Positions 1-9,239 of a stretch of DNA of 64,000 bases are shown in pieces. The notes under the pieces were generated by a model. The model saw nothing but the letters and a program-made list of their open reading frames with translations. It did no database searches and was not told the origin of the DNA. The stretch covers positions 126,001 through 190,000 of the forward strand of contig NZ_NXLX01000001.1 of assembly GCF_003364335.1 (NCBI RefSeq). The letters run 5' to 3'. The DNA is from Helicobacter anseris (GTDB lineage Bacteria; Campylobacterota; Campylobacteria; Campylobacterales; Helicobacteraceae). Within the stretch, counting starts at the first letter, position 1, and the number at the start of each line of letters is the position of its first letter. Made by a program: the position numbers and the translations under genes.

Positions 1-204
1 GGTGATTTTACTTGCTATCCAGGTTGTGAGGCAGGCTTGAATGGAAATAGAGTAAATCAAGCAGTGGTTGTAAATGGTAATGTTATCACTTCAGCAGGAC
101 CAGCTACTGCAATTTTATTTGGATTGGAAATTGTGCGTTATCTAGTAGGAGAGGAAACTTACAAGGCACTTTATGAAGGCTTGCTTATCCCTCTGACAAA
201 ATAA
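1..204 (+). CDS. DJ-1/PfpI family protein, C-terminal fragment
   Basis: The first 67 codons are open from the window edge and end at TAA 202-204; the start lies outside. The fragment reads GDFTCYPGCEAGL, then VITSAGPATAILFGLEIVRYLVG, which matches the C-terminal part of the DJ-1/ThiJ/YajL subfamily: the conserved segment after the nucleophile elbow, where the chain returns through 'iTSrGpgtaxxFal'. Members of this family act as small chaperone or deglycase-like proteins in the cytoplasm. The catalytic Cys and its Glu partner are upstream of the window, so activity cannot be judged. It converges on lon, with a shared hairpin between the two stops. Confidence 0.75.
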   Translation, partial: GDFTCYPGCEAGLNGNRVNQAVVVNGNVITSAGPATAILFGLEIVRYLVGEETYKALYEGLLIPLTK

Positions 205-212
205 TACTTCAA

Positions 213-239
213 AAGATAGAATCTTTATGATTCTATCTT
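213..239. terminator. Bidirectional hairpin between DJ-1 gene and lon
   Basis: A perfect 11-bp inverted repeat (AAGATAGAATC, loop TTTAT, GATTCTATCTT) fills the gap between two convergent genes. Its right arm touches the lon stop codon (TAA on minus at 238-240). The stem is AT-rich and lacks a long U tract, so termination strength is uncertain, but the position between convergent stops fits a shared terminator. Confidence 0.6.
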
Positions 240-2628
240 ATAAATCTAGCAATGTTTGCTCTAAAACTTCTTTGATATCTCTTACGCTAATGATTTCTAG
301 CTCTTCTAGCACCTCTTGAGGAATATCGCTCAAATCTCTTTCATAATTTTTTTGAGGAATTAGCACTTTTTGCATTCCTGCTTTATGTGCAGCGATAAGT
401 TTTTCTTTCAATCCCCCAATAGGCAAGACACTGCCACTAAGTGTGAGCTCTCCAGTCATTGCAATTTTAGAATAAATTTTTTTATTGGTGAGGATAGAAG
501 CAATCACGCTTGCCATAGCAATCCCTGCGCTAGGACCATCTTTTGGTGTAGCACCTTCAGGGACATGTAAGTGGATATCATAGAGATTATAGATTTGTTC
601 AGGATTCTTATCTTTTTTCTTTTCTTTTTTGAGATTGAAAAATTTTTCATCAATCAATACTTTGATGACAGAAAAAGCAATATGTGCGGATTCTTTCATC
701 ACGTCTCCTAGACTTCCAGTAAGCTTGAGATTTCCTTTACCTCTGATTTTGATAGCTTCTATTTTTAGCACATCTCCGCCTACACTTGTCCAAGCAAGCC
801 CATTGATGATACCTACTTTGTCCTCATTATCACTTTTTTCTATCTCAAAGACAATCTTATCAAGATATTGTGCGAGATTATCAGGAGTGATACTAATCTT
901 TTTTGCTTTTTCTTGCAAAATTTCTTTTGCTGCTTTTCTTGCTAGAGTGGCAATTTTTCTACGTAAGTTTCTTACTCCTGCTTCTCTTGTATATTTTTCT
1001 ATCATTAAAGTGATAGCATCATTGCTGATTTGTATTTCAGAGGTTTTTAGCCCGTGTTTTTTTAATTCTTGAGGAATGAGATATTTTTTTGCAATTTGCT
1101 CTTTTTCTTGCGGGGTATAGCTTGAAACCTCTATAAATTCCATACGATCACGCAATGGTGCTGGAATATTTGATATGTCATTTGCTGTAGCGATAAAAAC
1201 AACTTGAGAAAGATCTACATTGAAATTTGCATAGTAATCTCTAAAGTTAGTATTTTGCTCAGGATCTAAAATCTCTAGCAATGCACTTGTAGGATCTCCT
1301 CTCATACTGCGACCTACTTTATCAATCTCATCAAGCACAACTACAGGATTCATTTCTTTAGCTTCAATAAGCCCTTGTATGATTCTTCCAGGCATTGCAC
1401 CAAGATAAGTGCGTCTATGTCCTCTAAGCTCATTTACATCTTCCAATCCTCCAAGTGCTATACGAACCAAAGGGCGTCCTATGGCTTTTGCGATAGAATT
1501 TGCAAGGCTTGTTTTTCCTACCCCAGGAGGACCAAAGAAACAAAGTATAGTGCCAATATTTTTATCTTCTTTTTGCTCTCTTTTGGCTAAGAGTTCTTTT
1601 ACTGCAAAAAATTCGATAATTCTTTCTTTTGGTTTGATGAGTGAGAAATGATCTGCATTGAGTTGTTTTTCCACATTGCTAATAGCAGGCTTCTTTTTGG
1701 AAAATTTTCCAAATGGGATTTCTAAGACCCACTCAATATAATTTTGTATTACATTTGCTTCAGAGCTATCTTGGTGCATTTTGCTAAGTCTATCAATCTG
1801 CTTTTTTATCTCTTTATAAGTATCTTCATAGACAAAAGCCTTGATAGATTCTAATTTTTTATTGTAATTTTCAATTTCCTCATCTCTTTGTTTGTCTAAT
1901 CCTAATTCTTTTTGGATTTGCTTGAGTTGTTCTCTCAGGAAATATTCTTTATTAGTTTGCTCCATTTTTGTATGGACTTTATTTTTGATTTCTTTTTGAA
2001 GTTTTTGAGTTTGGGTTTCTTCAATCACAAAATCAATAAGCATTAGCAATCTTTTTTCTGTGTCATTGCTTGCAAAGAGGTGATAAGATTGATCCTTTTT
2101 TAGTCGCAGTATAGAAGCAATGAGATCTACAATACGATTTGGCTCTTCATTTTCATCGATAGTTTTTAAGATATCAGGGGGGAAAAATTGACTAATATTT
2201 GCCAAATGACGCACTTTTTCTCTCAATACAGCCATAATCGCAGAGATTTTTTCTTCATCAAAATCCTTATAAGTGATGATATCTACAACACCTTCTAGAG
2301 GATCAGCATTTTCTATTGAGAGTATTTTGCCTTTTGTGATTCCTTGAAAGAGAATCTTTACTTTGCCATCAGGAAGATTTACTTTTCGCATAATACTACC
2401 AATGACACCCACATCATAAAAACTCTGTGCATCTTTTGTGCTTTGCTTTGTGCTTTTTGCACATCCAACAAAGACAGGTTCTTTGTTTTCTAAGGCTTTG
2501 TTGATTGCCTTTATGTTTGCACTATCAGAGATAAAAATAGGTGCAATCATAAAGGGATACATAAAGCTTTCTTCTTCAATAATGATGGGTATGATTGAAG
2601 GGAATTTTTTTTGGTTTATTAGTTGCAT
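238..2628 (-). CDS. lon: ATP-dependent protease Lon
   Basis: Cytoplasmic AAA+ serine protease that degrades misfolded and regulatory proteins. At 796 aa it has the full LonA length. The N-terminal substrate-binding domain (about 1-200) leads to a coiled segment, then the AAA+ module with Walker A GPPGVGKT near residue 365 and Walker B VVLDEIDK. The C-terminal protease domain has the catalytic Ser in [12 protein letters not shown] (about 697) and the catalytic Lys in [14 protein letters not shown]. The ATG has a good AGGAG 5 nt upstream. It follows bamD by 8 bp and is probably co-transcribed with it, an order I recall from H. pylori (HP1378-HP1379). Confidence 0.97.
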   Translation of the reverse strand: MQLINQKKFPSIIPIIIEEESFMYPFMIAPIFISDSANIKAINKALENKEPVFVGCAKSTKQSTKDAQSFYDVGVIGSIMRKVNLPDGKVKILFQGITKGKILSIENADPLEGVVDIITYKDFDEEKISAIMAVLREKVRHLANISQFFPPDILKTIDENEEPNRIVDLIASILRLKKDQSYHLFASNDTEKRLLMLIDFVIEETQTQKLQKEIKNKVHTKMEQTNKEYFLREQLKQIQKELGLDKQRDEEIENYNKKLESIKAFVYEDTYKEIKKQIDRLSKMHQDSSEANVIQNYIEWVLEIPFGKFSKKKPAISNVEKQLNADHFSLIKPKERIIEFFAVKELLAKREQKEDKNIGTILCFFGPPGVGKTSLANSIAKAIGRPLVRIALGGLEDVNELRGHRRTYLGAMPGRIIQGLIEAKEMNPVVVLDEIDKVGRSMRGDPTSALLEILDPEQNTNFRDYYANFNVDLSQVVFIATANDISNIPAPLRDRMEFIEVSSYTPQEKEQIAKKYLIPQELKKHGLKTSEIQISNDAITLMIEKYTREAGVRNLRRKIATLARKAAKEILQEKAKKISITPDNLAQYLDKIVFEIEKSDNEDKVGIINGLAWTSVGGDVLKIEAIKIRGKGNLKLTGSLGDVMKESAHIAFSVIKVLIDEKFFNLKKEKKKDKNPEQIYNLYDIHLHVPEGATPKDGPSAGIAMASVIASILTNKKIYSKIAMTGELTLSGSVLPIGGLKEKLIAAHKAGMQKVLIPQKNYERDLSDIPQEVLEELEIISVRDIKEVLEQTLLDL

Positions 2629-2636
2629 TTTTGCTC

Positions 2637-3281
2637 CTACCAGTTAAAGATTTTTACATACCAAGGTATATGAGATGGAGTGGGCTTACTCTCTTCTTCC
2701 AATGTATTATCAATGCGATTTAAATAAAGTTCTTTTGCATCTGTCTTTTTTTGTTTGGAATAAACATTTGCAATTGCTTTGTTTAGTTCATTTTGCCCAA
2801 GGGTAAGGCGCATTTGTATGGTTTTTGCTAATTCGTAATATCTGCTATTTGGAAACTTGATAAGAAAATTTTCTGCTTCTGATACAGAATTTTCTAAAAA
2901 TTCTTGATCTTTGCTGTAATTGATAAATGCTAAATAATGAGTTTTGAGTTTTAAGAAAGCAATATAATCTAATACATCTTGTGTGCCGTAGCGTTTCAAA
3001 TATTCATCAAAATAATAATCTGCCAAAATAAACTCTTTTGCATCAATATGAGCTTGCCCAAGGATTAGCATTGCATCAGGGAGTAGGGGAGAATTGATGT
3101 GCTCACTTTGCAATGAAGAAAAGAAATTATCAGCATTTTCTAGACTACCTACTTTGATTTCTTTAAGTATTGCTTGATACCAATATGAAGCTGGTTTGTT
3201 GTATTCATTGTCTTTAGAAGAGCAACCAAAAAAGAGCGTAAAAATAACAAAAGAAATAAGAAAAAATAAAGTATTTTTCAA
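2637..3281 (-). CDS. bamD: Outer membrane assembly lipoprotein BamD
   Basis: Lipoprotein subunit of the BAM complex that inserts beta-barrel proteins into the outer membrane. The 214-aa product has a hydrophobic signal peptide ending in LFFGC, with the acylated Cys at residue 20, then TPR-like helices (the segment LPDAMLILGQAHIDAKEF and the repeat around FPNSRYYELA) typical of YfiO/ComL. The start is TTG, supported by GGAG 7 nt upstream and by a lipobox at the expected distance. A TATAAT on the minus strand at 3315-3320 is a likely promoter. It is the first gene of a bamD-lon pair. The length is slightly short compared with E. coli BamD (245 aa). Confidence 0.88.
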   Translation of the reverse strand: MKNTLFFLISFVIFTLFFGCSSKDNEYNKPASYWYQAILKEIKVGSLENADNFFSSLQSEHINSPLLPDAMLILGQAHIDAKEFILADYYFDEYLKRYGTQDVLDYIAFLKLKTHYLAFINYSKDQEFLENSVSEAENFLIKFPNSRYYELAKTIQMRLTLGQNELNKAIANVYSKQKKTDAKELYLNRIDNTLEEESKPTPSHIPWYVKIFNW

Positions 3282-3314
3282 AAACTACTCCAGAATCTGT
3301 GCTTGTGATTGAAA

Positions 3315-3320
3315 ATTATA
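3315..3320 (-). promoter_or_regulatory. Candidate -10 element for bamD-lon
   Basis: TATAAT on the minus strand, 33 nt upstream of the bamD TTG. It is a perfect match to the housekeeping -10; Helicobacter promoters usually lack a recognisable -35, and none is claimed here. Confidence 0.5.
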
Positions 3321-3388
3321 TTATGAAAAAGTTAAGAAAAATGACAGAAACTTTGTTTTTTAAGTTGATTTTTGAGTGTAAAATTGGA

Positions 3389-3394
3389 TAGAAT
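3389..3394 (+). promoter_or_regulatory. Candidate -10 element for fliW-proC
   Basis: TAGAAT on the plus strand in an AT-rich gap, 56 nt upstream of the fliW ATG. Transcription would begin near 3401 and include the short open frame at 3419-3454. Confidence 0.4.
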
Positions 3395-3418
3395 AGCAAC
3401 TATATTGAAAATCTAGGT

Positions 3419-3454
3419 ATGTCGGATATCGGTATTTTAGGGGTAAAAAGATGA
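3419..3454 (+). other. Possible 11-codon leader ORF coupled to fliW
   Basis: ATG at 3419, 11 codons ([11 protein letters not shown]), stop TGA at 3452-3454 overlapping the fliW ATG (3451-3453) in an ATGA arrangement. The fliW Shine-Dalgarno-like GGGG lies inside the leader at 3440-3443. This is a reading of sequence only; the frame may be fortuitous. Confidence 0.25.
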
Positions 3455-3873
3455 TTTTTGAGGTAAAATCTCCAATTTTAGGCTTTGAAAAAGTAAAAAA
3501 AATGAAGCTAGAAAAGATTGATGAAGTGTTTGTGCGTTTGAGTAATGCTGAGGATAATTCCCCTGTTTTTACGCTTATCAATCCATATGTGCTCAGAGAG
3601 TATGAGTTTGAGGTTCCTGAAGCAGTAAAATTACTTTTAGATTTAGAAAATGCTAAGAATGTGTTTATTGCAAATATAATGGTAATACAATCTCCAATAC
3701 AAGATTCTACGGTAAATTTTTTAGCACCTGTTGTATTTAATTTTGACAATCAAACAATGGCTCAAGTAGTTTTAGATAGCTTGAAATATCCAAATTATCA
3801 TCTTGCAGATCCTATTTCAACATACTACAAAGACGAAAAAGTCGCAAATAATATTGAGAAGATAGGTGAATAA
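3451..3873 (+). CDS. fliW: Flagellar assembly factor FliW
   Basis: Small cytoplasmic protein (140 aa, usual family length) that binds flagellin and antagonises the translational repressor CsrA, so tying flagellin synthesis to export. The N-terminal segment [13 protein letters not shown] and the central [21 protein letters not shown] are characteristic of the family. AGGGG precedes the ATG by 7 nt. The stop overlaps the GTG of proC, so the two are translationally coupled. H. pylori carries two FliW paralogues; the one beside bamD-lon (HP1377 as I recall) is the likely counterpart. Confidence 0.9.
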   Translation: MIFEVKSPILGFEKVKKMKLEKIDEVFVRLSNAEDNSPVFTLINPYVLREYEFEVPEAVKLLLDLENAKNVFIANIMVIQSPIQDSTVNFLAPVVFNFDNQTMAQVVLDSLKYPNYHLADPISTYYKDEKVANNIEKIGE

Positions 3874-4651
3874 ACAAAAGATTCTATTTGTTGGCTATGG
3901 CAATATGGCCTTAGCCATTATTCAAGGTTTTATTCACTCCAATCTTTATAAACTTTATAATATAGAAGTTTGCGGTCGCAATACCAAATGCGCCTTAGAA
4001 TTTATCTCCGCTAATAATCTAAATAATTTTGTAACCATCTATAATGCTAATAATATGCTAGATATTGAAAATAAAATTGTTTTTTTGTGTATCAAGCCAA
4101 ATGGTTTGTCTAGTTTTGTTTTTAATGGACAGGCAAGAGGTGTTGTTAGTGTGATGGCTGGAGTAAAAATTTCTGTGCTTAGAGAAAATATAAGATCCTA
4201 CGGCTATGCAAGAGTGATGCCAAATACTGCTGCAAAATATCAAAAATCTTCAAGTGCTATGTATATAGAGGATTTGGATATTGAGGTTTATAAAAATATG
4301 ATTGAGAGTTTTGGTAGGGTGGTCTTGGTTGATAGGGAAGATTTGATTGATGCATCTATTGCCACAAGTGGAAGTGCTCCTGCTTTTGTGGCAATGATGG
4401 CGCAAGCTTTAATGGATTCTGGTGTGAGAGAGGGATTGGGTTGTGTGCAAAGTCAAGAGCTTGTAAGAGGAATGTTTGAGGGTTTTGCATTGCTTTTAAG
4501 GGATAAAAAACCTCAAGAAATTATCGATGAGGTTGCAAGTCCAGCGGGCACAACAATTGAGGGTTTAAGTGTATTAGAATCTAAAGCCTTTAAAGGCATT
4601 GTAATGGAAGCTTCGCATAAAGCAGTAATGAAAGCCAAAGGGAAAGGTTAA
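3866..4651 (+). CDS. proC: Pyrroline-5-carboxylate reductase
   Basis: Last step of proline synthesis: reduces 1-pyrroline-5-carboxylate to proline with NAD(P)H in the cytoplasm. The 261-aa product begins with the Rossmann motif FVGYGNMA and carries VMPNTAA and the family signature region [14 protein letters not shown] with [14 protein letters not shown] near the C-terminus. The start is GTG at 3866, inside the end of fliW. The 3' end shares TTAA with the stop of the convergent gene at 4648, and a hairpin with a T tract follows immediately. Confidence 0.95.
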   Translation: MNKQKILFVGYGNMALAIIQGFIHSNLYKLYNIEVCGRNTKCALEFISANNLNNFVTIYNANNMLDIENKIVFLCIKPNGLSSFVFNGQARGVVSVMAGVKISVLRENIRSYGYARVMPNTAAKYQKSSSAMYIEDLDIEVYKNMIESFGRVVLVDREDLIDASIATSGSAPAFVAMMAQALMDSGVREGLGCVQSQELVRGMFEGFALLLRDKKPQEIIDEVASPAGTTIEGLSVLESKAFKGIVMEASHKAVMKAKGKG

Positions 4652-4672
4652 TTTCCCTGATTTTCTTTTTTA
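4639..4672 (+). terminator. Intrinsic terminator of fliW-proC
   Basis: Stem AGGGAAA / TTTCCCT with loop GGTTAA, followed by a T-rich run (GATTTTCTTTTTT). The stem begins inside the last proC codons and also covers the stop of the convergent gene. Confidence 0.7.
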
Positions 4673-5538
4673 TATGCAAATTTGACATAAATAGATAATC
4701 CGACAAGTAGTGTTGAAACTCCACCTATAAGATAAACAGCATAGAGTATTTTATCTGGTTCGCTAATTGCAAATTTAAAAACAAGCATTAAAGATTCAAT
4801 AGCAAGTGCAATAATGATTGAGCCTAGAAATCTAACCATAGTTTGTTGGAGTGTTTGTGCATTGTTTTCTGTATTTTTGCCTAAAACTTCGCTCTCAAAA
4901 ATTGCTTTTACTAAATCAAAAATTGCTAGAGCTAGGGTAAGTTGGATAATAGCTTTAAAGATTTCATCAATGTCAAAATTTTTAAAATGTCCTAATGCTA
5001 TATAAAAACTAAATGCACCCTTACAAAACAAAAGCAAGCAAACTAAGGTAAGACAAACAGAAAGTAGTCCATAAATACCTATGCTGATATTTGCACAAAA
5101 GTTAGAAAATTTTGATGGAGCTGATATGCTTATGGCAGTTTTTAGAGCCAAGTCAATGCATACGACATAAATAAGCTCATGGTTTTGATTATACACAGGA
5201 TAAGAAGCAGTAACTACTAGTTTTCCACTATTGCTTGTAGGATAAGGATTTGTAATAATGCATTTTCCCTCCCGCACAGCTTCATAATAAAAAGCCCTAT
5301 CAGAAAAGTTTTCTGTGCAAGCAATTCCATTGGCACTTATTTCATTACCAGTAGCATCTAGGATATAGATTGCATCAAAAGCTTCTATTTCATCTTTAAT
5401 TTTCTCGATACCATTTAAAACATTCTTGAGATTTGTGCTAGGCATATAATTTTGAATATTTTGTGTAAAGAGGTAACACATATAAGCACGCAGTTCATAA
5501 CGTATTTTTCTATAAACTAAAATATCTTTTGATAGCAT
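4648..5538 (-). CDS. PDC (Cache) sensor domain protein with C-terminal membrane segments
   Basis: A 296-aa protein of unknown role. Residues about 45-130 look like a PDC/Cache ligand-binding fold: the segment YILDATGNEIS, then FSDRAFYYEAVREGKC, NPYPTSNSGKLVVTASYPVYN and YVVCIDLA follow the usual order of the family. Four hydrophobic segments follow (roughly 148-172, 190-212, 235-258 and 265-288), the last three resembling a PsiE-like membrane unit. There is no HAMP, kinase, GGDEF or chemoreceptor output domain, and no obvious transmembrane helix before the PDC part. The start (ATG 5538) has AAGG upstream. It is alone on the minus strand, converging with proC. Confidence 0.7.
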   Translation of the reverse strand: MLSKDILVYRKIRYELRAYMCYLFTQNIQNYMPSTNLKNVLNGIEKIKDEIEAFDAIYILDATGNEISANGIACTENFSDRAFYYEAVREGKCIITNPYPTSNSGKLVVTASYPVYNQNHELIYVVCIDLALKTAISISAPSKFSNFCANISIGIYGLLSVCLTLVCLLLFCKGAFSFYIALGHFKNFDIDEIFKAIIQLTLALAIFDLVKAIFESEVLGKNTENNAQTLQQTMVRFLGSIIIALAIESLMLVFKFAISEPDKILYAVYLIGGVSTLLVGLSIYVKFAYKKENQGN

Positions 5539-5631
5539 TTTGCACCTTTGTCAAAAATTTTTTTTAGTATTTTACTGAAACATCTAAAAGTTAGTATATA
5601 AAGATTTGCATTTCATTATTAAAGGAACCTG

Positions 5632-5640
5632 TGGTAGAAT
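5632..5640 (+). promoter_or_regulatory. Extended -10 promoter for the mraY operon
   Basis: TGGTAGAAT (TGN plus TAGAAT) 38 nt upstream of the mraY TTG in the only sizeable gap (140 bp) before the long plus-strand gene run. Probably the main promoter for mraY-murD and downstream genes. Confidence 0.5.
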
Positions 5641-5678
5641 CAAAACCTTTTTAAAAAGATTGCAAACAAGGAATAACA

Positions 5679-6746
5679 TTGCTTTATTATCTTTATTCAG
5701 AATTTGGAATTAATGTTTTTCGTTATATAACTTTTCGTGCAGGTATTAGCTTTTTTTTAGCTTTTTTTCTTTGTGTTGTTTTAATGCCATATTTTATTGC
5801 TTGGGCAAAGAAGCATAAGGCAAGTCAGCCAATCTCTGAGTTTGTTCCTGCTCATAAGGCAAAGAGCAATACTCCAACAATGGGAGGAATTGTTTTTGTT
5901 TTTAGTGCAACTTTTGCTTCTCTTGTAAGTGCGCAAATTACTAATAGTTTTGTGATTTTGGCATTGATTGCAATGGTAGGGTTTTGTTTTATAGGAGGGG
6001 TTGATGATAATGCAAAGATTAGTGCAAGAAATAATAGTGGAATGAGTGCTAGGGTAAAAATGCTATCACTTTTTATCCTCTCTCTTGCAATTGCTTTGTA
6101 TTTAAGCTATGCAATTGGTTTGGATTCTAGTTTATATATACCTTTTATGAAAAAACCATTACTTTATCTTGGGGATATCCCTTGGGCAACTACTATCTTT
6201 TGGATTTTGGTATTTTTGGCTACTACAAATGCAGTAAATATTACAGATGGTCTTGATGGATTAGCCACTGTTCCTAGTATTTGTGCCCTACTTTCTCTTT
6301 CTATTTTTGTATATATTGCTGGAAACTATGAATTGGCAAATTATCTTTTATGGCCAAGAGTAGTGGATGCTGGAGAATTGTTTGTAGTGTCAGTGGCATT
6401 GATTGGGGCACTCTTTGGATTTTTGTGGTATAACTCACATCCAGCACAAGTATTTATGGGTGATAGTGGAAGTCTAGCAGTCGGAGGTTTTATTGCTTAT
6501 ATGGCGATTGTCTCTAATAACGAGATTTTATTGATTTTAATAGGTTCTATTTTTGTTATCGAGACATTTTCTGTAATTTTGCAAATAGGAAGCTATAAGA
6601 CCAGAAAAAAGAAAGTGTTTTTAATGGCACCAATCCATCATCATTTTGAAAAAAAAGGTTGGGCAGAAAATAAAATTATTGTGAGATTTTGGATTGTTGC
6701 TATATTGAGCAATATTATTGCACTAATGAGTTTAAAAATTAGATGA
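5679..6746 (+). CDS. mraY: Phospho-N-acetylmuramoyl-pentapeptide-transferase MraY
   Basis: Integral membrane enzyme that transfers phospho-MurNAc-pentapeptide to undecaprenyl phosphate, giving lipid I. The 355-aa polytopic protein shows the family signatures: [11 protein letters not shown] with the Asp pair, [23 protein letters not shown] and the His triad [13 protein letters not shown]. The start is TTG at 5679, with AAGGAA 5 nt upstream and no better in-frame ATG. It overlaps murD by 4 bp (ATGA), so the two are translationally coupled. Confidence 0.97.
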   Translation: MLYYLYSEFGINVFRYITFRAGISFFLAFFLCVVLMPYFIAWAKKHKASQPISEFVPAHKAKSNTPTMGGIVFVFSATFASLVSAQITNSFVILALIAMVGFCFIGGVDDNAKISARNNSGMSARVKMLSLFILSLAIALYLSYAIGLDSSLYIPFMKKPLLYLGDIPWATTIFWILVFLATTNAVNITDGLDGLATVPSICALLSLSIFVYIAGNYELANYLLWPRVVDAGELFVVSVALIGALFGFLWYNSHPAQVFMGDSGSLAVGGFIAYMAIVSNNEILLILIGSIFVIETFSVILQIGSYKTRKKKVFLMAPIHHHFEKKGWAENKIIVRFWIVAILSNIIALMSLKIR

Positions 6747-7975
6747 GAAAATTTTTAATCATTGGTTATGGTGTAACTACCAAGCCTCTAGTAGCATTTT
6801 TGAACACACAAAATATAGGTTGTGAGATTTATGATGATAAATTTCAAGAGGTTATACAAGAGGACAAGAATCTCTTTTTGCCTGCTTGTAACTTTAAGGA
6901 CACAAAAACAGAACTTACAATTACAAGTCCAGGCATTCCTCCTTATCATCCTCTTATTGTTAAAGCAAAAAATCTTATAAGTGAATATGATTTTTTTTAT
7001 GATTTATTAAAAGAAAGGCCTTTAAGCGTATGGATTAGTGGGACAAATGGAAAAACGACTACCACACAGATGCTAGAATTTTTATTAAAAGATAAAGGTG
7101 CAAAAAGTGGAGGGAATATAGGATATCCATTGACAGAGCTTTATTTGCAAAAAGCTCCCATTTGGATTCTAGAAACTAGCTCATTTATGCTTCATTACAC
7201 AAAAAGAGCCATTCCTGATATCTATGTTTTATTGCCAATAAGAGAGGATCATATCAGTTGGCATGGGAGTTTTGATGAGTATATTACGGCAAAATTAACT
7301 CCTCTTAAAAGAATGCAAGAGCATCACATTGCTTTAATACCTCAAGAATTAGCAAATCATAAGATTTGTAAAAATGCTAAAGCAAAAATTATTTTTTATA
7401 CATCAAGTCAGGCATTAGCAGAACAAATGGATATAGATATACAAAATTTGGTTTTTAAAGAACCTTTTTTATTAGATAGTCTTTTGGCTTTGAGTGTAGA
7501 AAAAATACTTTTTAAAAATGCTAGTATCCAATTATTAAATAAGTTTAGTATTGGTGAGCACAGAATTGAGGAATTTTATGATTCTCAAAAGAGACTTTGG
7601 GTTGATGATAGCAAGGGAACTAATGTAGATGCCACCTGTGAGGCAATTAAACGCTATAAAGATTCTAAAATCCTCTTGATTTTGGGAGGTGATGATAAGG
7701 GGGCAAATCAGGAGCCTATATTTGAACTGATAAAAAATTTGGATATTAAGATTTTTCTTATTGGAAGTAACGCAGATAAGTTAGAAAATTTAGCAAAGCA
7801 ATATAATATTCAGTATCACAAGAGTATGGAGCTAAAAAATGCAGTTTCTATTATCAAGCAAGAAAGAAGTCATAAAGATGTTGCCTTACTTAGCCCAGCT
7901 GCTGCTAGTTTAGATCAATTTGAATCTTATAAGCAAAGAGGTGAAATTTTTCAACAACTTGCTCTTCAGGTGTGA
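6743..7975 (+). CDS. murD: UDP-N-acetylmuramoylalanine-D-glutamate ligase
   Basis: Cytoplasmic Mur ligase adding D-Glu to UDP-MurNAc-L-Ala with ATP. The 410-aa product has the P-loop [12 protein letters not shown] (about residue 100), the central-domain LETSSFML and HISWHGSF segments, and a C-terminal domain with [13 protein letters not shown] and [10 protein letters not shown]. Slightly shorter than the E. coli enzyme (438 aa), as expected for this group. It overlaps mraY by 4 bp and ends in a GTGA overlap with the Crp-like gene, so all three read as one operon. Confidence 0.96.
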   Translation: MRKFLIIGYGVTTKPLVAFLNTQNIGCEIYDDKFQEVIQEDKNLFLPACNFKDTKTELTITSPGIPPYHPLIVKAKNLISEYDFFYDLLKERPLSVWISGTNGKTTTTQMLEFLLKDKGAKSGGNIGYPLTELYLQKAPIWILETSSFMLHYTKRAIPDIYVLLPIREDHISWHGSFDEYITAKLTPLKRMQEHHIALIPQELANHKICKNAKAKIIFYTSSQALAEQMDIDIQNLVFKEPFLLDSLLALSVEKILFKNASIQLLNKFSIGEHRIEEFYDSQKRLWVDDSKGTNVDATCEAIKRYKDSKILLILGGDDKGANQEPIFELIKNLDIKIFLIGSNADKLENLAKQYNIQYHKSMELKNAVSIIKQERSHKDVALLSPAAASLDQFESYKQRGEIFQQLALQV

Positions 7976-8583
7976 AAATGCAATTTTCTGAAGAATTATT
8001 AAGTTTTTTTGAAGCTATAGGCAAAAAACAAGAATATAAAAAAAATGCCATTTTGTTTTATGAGGGGCAAAAACCAAAGGATTTATACTTGCTTTTAAAG
8101 GGATGTGTGCGACTTTATAAGACAGATGAAGCAGGGCTAGTTATTAACATTCATTTTTTGCAAAGTCCTAGCTTTATAGCAGAAATGCCTGTTTTTGAAG
8201 GATTGTTATATCCTGCTAGTGCAAGTTTTGAAAGTGATAGTGTGGTTTTAAAAATTGATTTCCAAAAGTTTAAAGAAAAGCTTTTTGCACATCAAGAAAT
8301 TTGTATGCTTTTTATCAAATCTTTGATGCTTAAAATAAAATTTTTGGAGTATTCTATCAATCAGAATTTTACAATGAGCGTAAGGCTTCGCTTCATTAAG
8401 TTTATTATTGGTCGCAAGGCGGAGCTTGAGAATTTTGCTCAAAAAGAAATTGCTAGATTTATCAATACAACTCCTGAAACACTTTCTAGAACAATAAAAA
8501 AACTTAAAGAAGAAAGATTGATTGATACTTGTAGTGGCAAGATAAAGATACTGGATTTAGAGGCCTTGAAACAATGTTTGTGA
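7972..8583 (+). CDS. Crp/Fnr-family transcriptional regulator
   Basis: A 203-aa DNA-binding regulator. Residues 15-115 form a cNMP-binding beta-roll (FYEGQKPKDLYLLLKGCVRLYK) and residues about 150-200 a Crp-type helix-turn-helix with recognition helix TTPETLSRTIKKLKEE. In the phosphate-binding cassette position the usual Arg-Ser/Ala is Pro-Ala (YPASASF), so binding of cAMP is unlikely; there is no N-terminal Cys cluster for an Fe-S centre as in Fnr. The effector is therefore unknown. GTG 7972 overlaps murD; ATG 7978 is an alternative. Its last codons overlap the ATG of the following outer-membrane gene. Confidence 0.87.
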   Translation: MKMQFSEELLSFFEAIGKKQEYKKNAILFYEGQKPKDLYLLLKGCVRLYKTDEAGLVINIHFLQSPSFIAEMPVFEGLLYPASASFESDSVVLKIDFQKFKEKLFAHQEICMLFIKSLMLKIKFLEYSINQNFTMSVRLRFIKFIIGRKAELENFAQKEIARFINTTPETLSRTIKKLKEERLIDTCSGKIKILDLEALKQCL

Positions 8584-9239
8584 GATTTTGCTGTTGTATA
8601 TTATTTTTGTTTTATTGTGTTTTTGGGAATCAAGCAAAAGTTGATTATGAAAATTTGGATTTAAAGTATTATCCTTACATTGTTTTTTATGGAGCTGCCA
8701 CAGATGATGAGATATCAAGTGTTATAAAGGCTATTGATAAGGGTGAGGAAAAGACAGGATTGTTTTTGGGGGCAAATTTAGGTGGAATGAGCGTTGTGTC
8801 TAATCAAATCGATGATGAGAAATATGCATTTGCTTATGGTGTGCGTTTGGGCTATCAGTCATTTTTGCCTTCATTTTTTGATAGATTATCAAAAGCTGGG
8901 GTTTTTGGAAAAAGAATCTATGTCCAATATATTTCATCAATGTCTAACAATGGGATTTTTGGTCGTGATAAGTTTTCTTCAATTTTAATTGGCGGAGATA
9001 TTCTTTTGGAATTTCCTGTGATTAAAAATGTAGATTTGGGAATTATTGTTGGAACAGGTGTTGGAAGTATGACTTACAACTCTCGCGCAGATTCTGATTT
9101 TTCTTTTTTGTTAAATATGGGTATTGGAACTTCTTTTTTAGAGCATCATCGTATGGATTTTGAGATGAAGATTCTTACCAATAGTAGTGTTGATTGGTTT
9201 GGGGCATTATTTATGATTGGATATGGCTATGTATTTTAG
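8574..9239 (+). CDS. Outer membrane beta-barrel protein, paralogue 1
   Basis: A 221-aa protein with a signal peptide (FCCCILFLFYCVFG) and alternating beta-strand patterns rich in Gly and aromatics, such as TGLFLGANLGG and YGVRLGYQSF. It ends in GYGYVF, a terminal Phe typical of BAM substrates. The pattern 'xGFFlGxxxG ... GxrxGYQxFF ... YIYVF' is shared with the next two genes. The start ATG 8574 lies within the end of the Crp-like gene. It corresponds by position to the cluster HP1055-HP1057 that I recall upstream of the M23 gene in H. pylori. The function is unknown; porin, adhesin or structural roles are all open. Confidence 0.75.
   Translation: MFVRFCCCILFLFYCVFGNQAKVDYENLDLKYYPYIVFYGAATDDEISSVIKAIDKGEEKTGLFLGANLGGMSVVSNQIDDEKYAFAYGVRLGYQSFLPSFFDRLSKAGVFGKRIYVQYISSMSNNGIFGRDKFSSILIGGDILLEFPVIKNVDLGIIVGTGVGSMTYNSRADSDFSFLLNMGIGTSFLEHHRMDFEMKILTNSSVDWFGALFMIGYGYVF

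Noticed and set aside
629-1072. Plus-strand ORF of 147 aa opposite lon
   Set aside because: It lies entirely antisense to conserved lon sequence and its translation is hydrophobic without motifs; a shadow frame.
3360-3749. Minus-strand ORF of 129 aa opposite fliW
   Set aside because: Antisense to a recognised gene and without a ribosome site; composition typical of a shadow frame.
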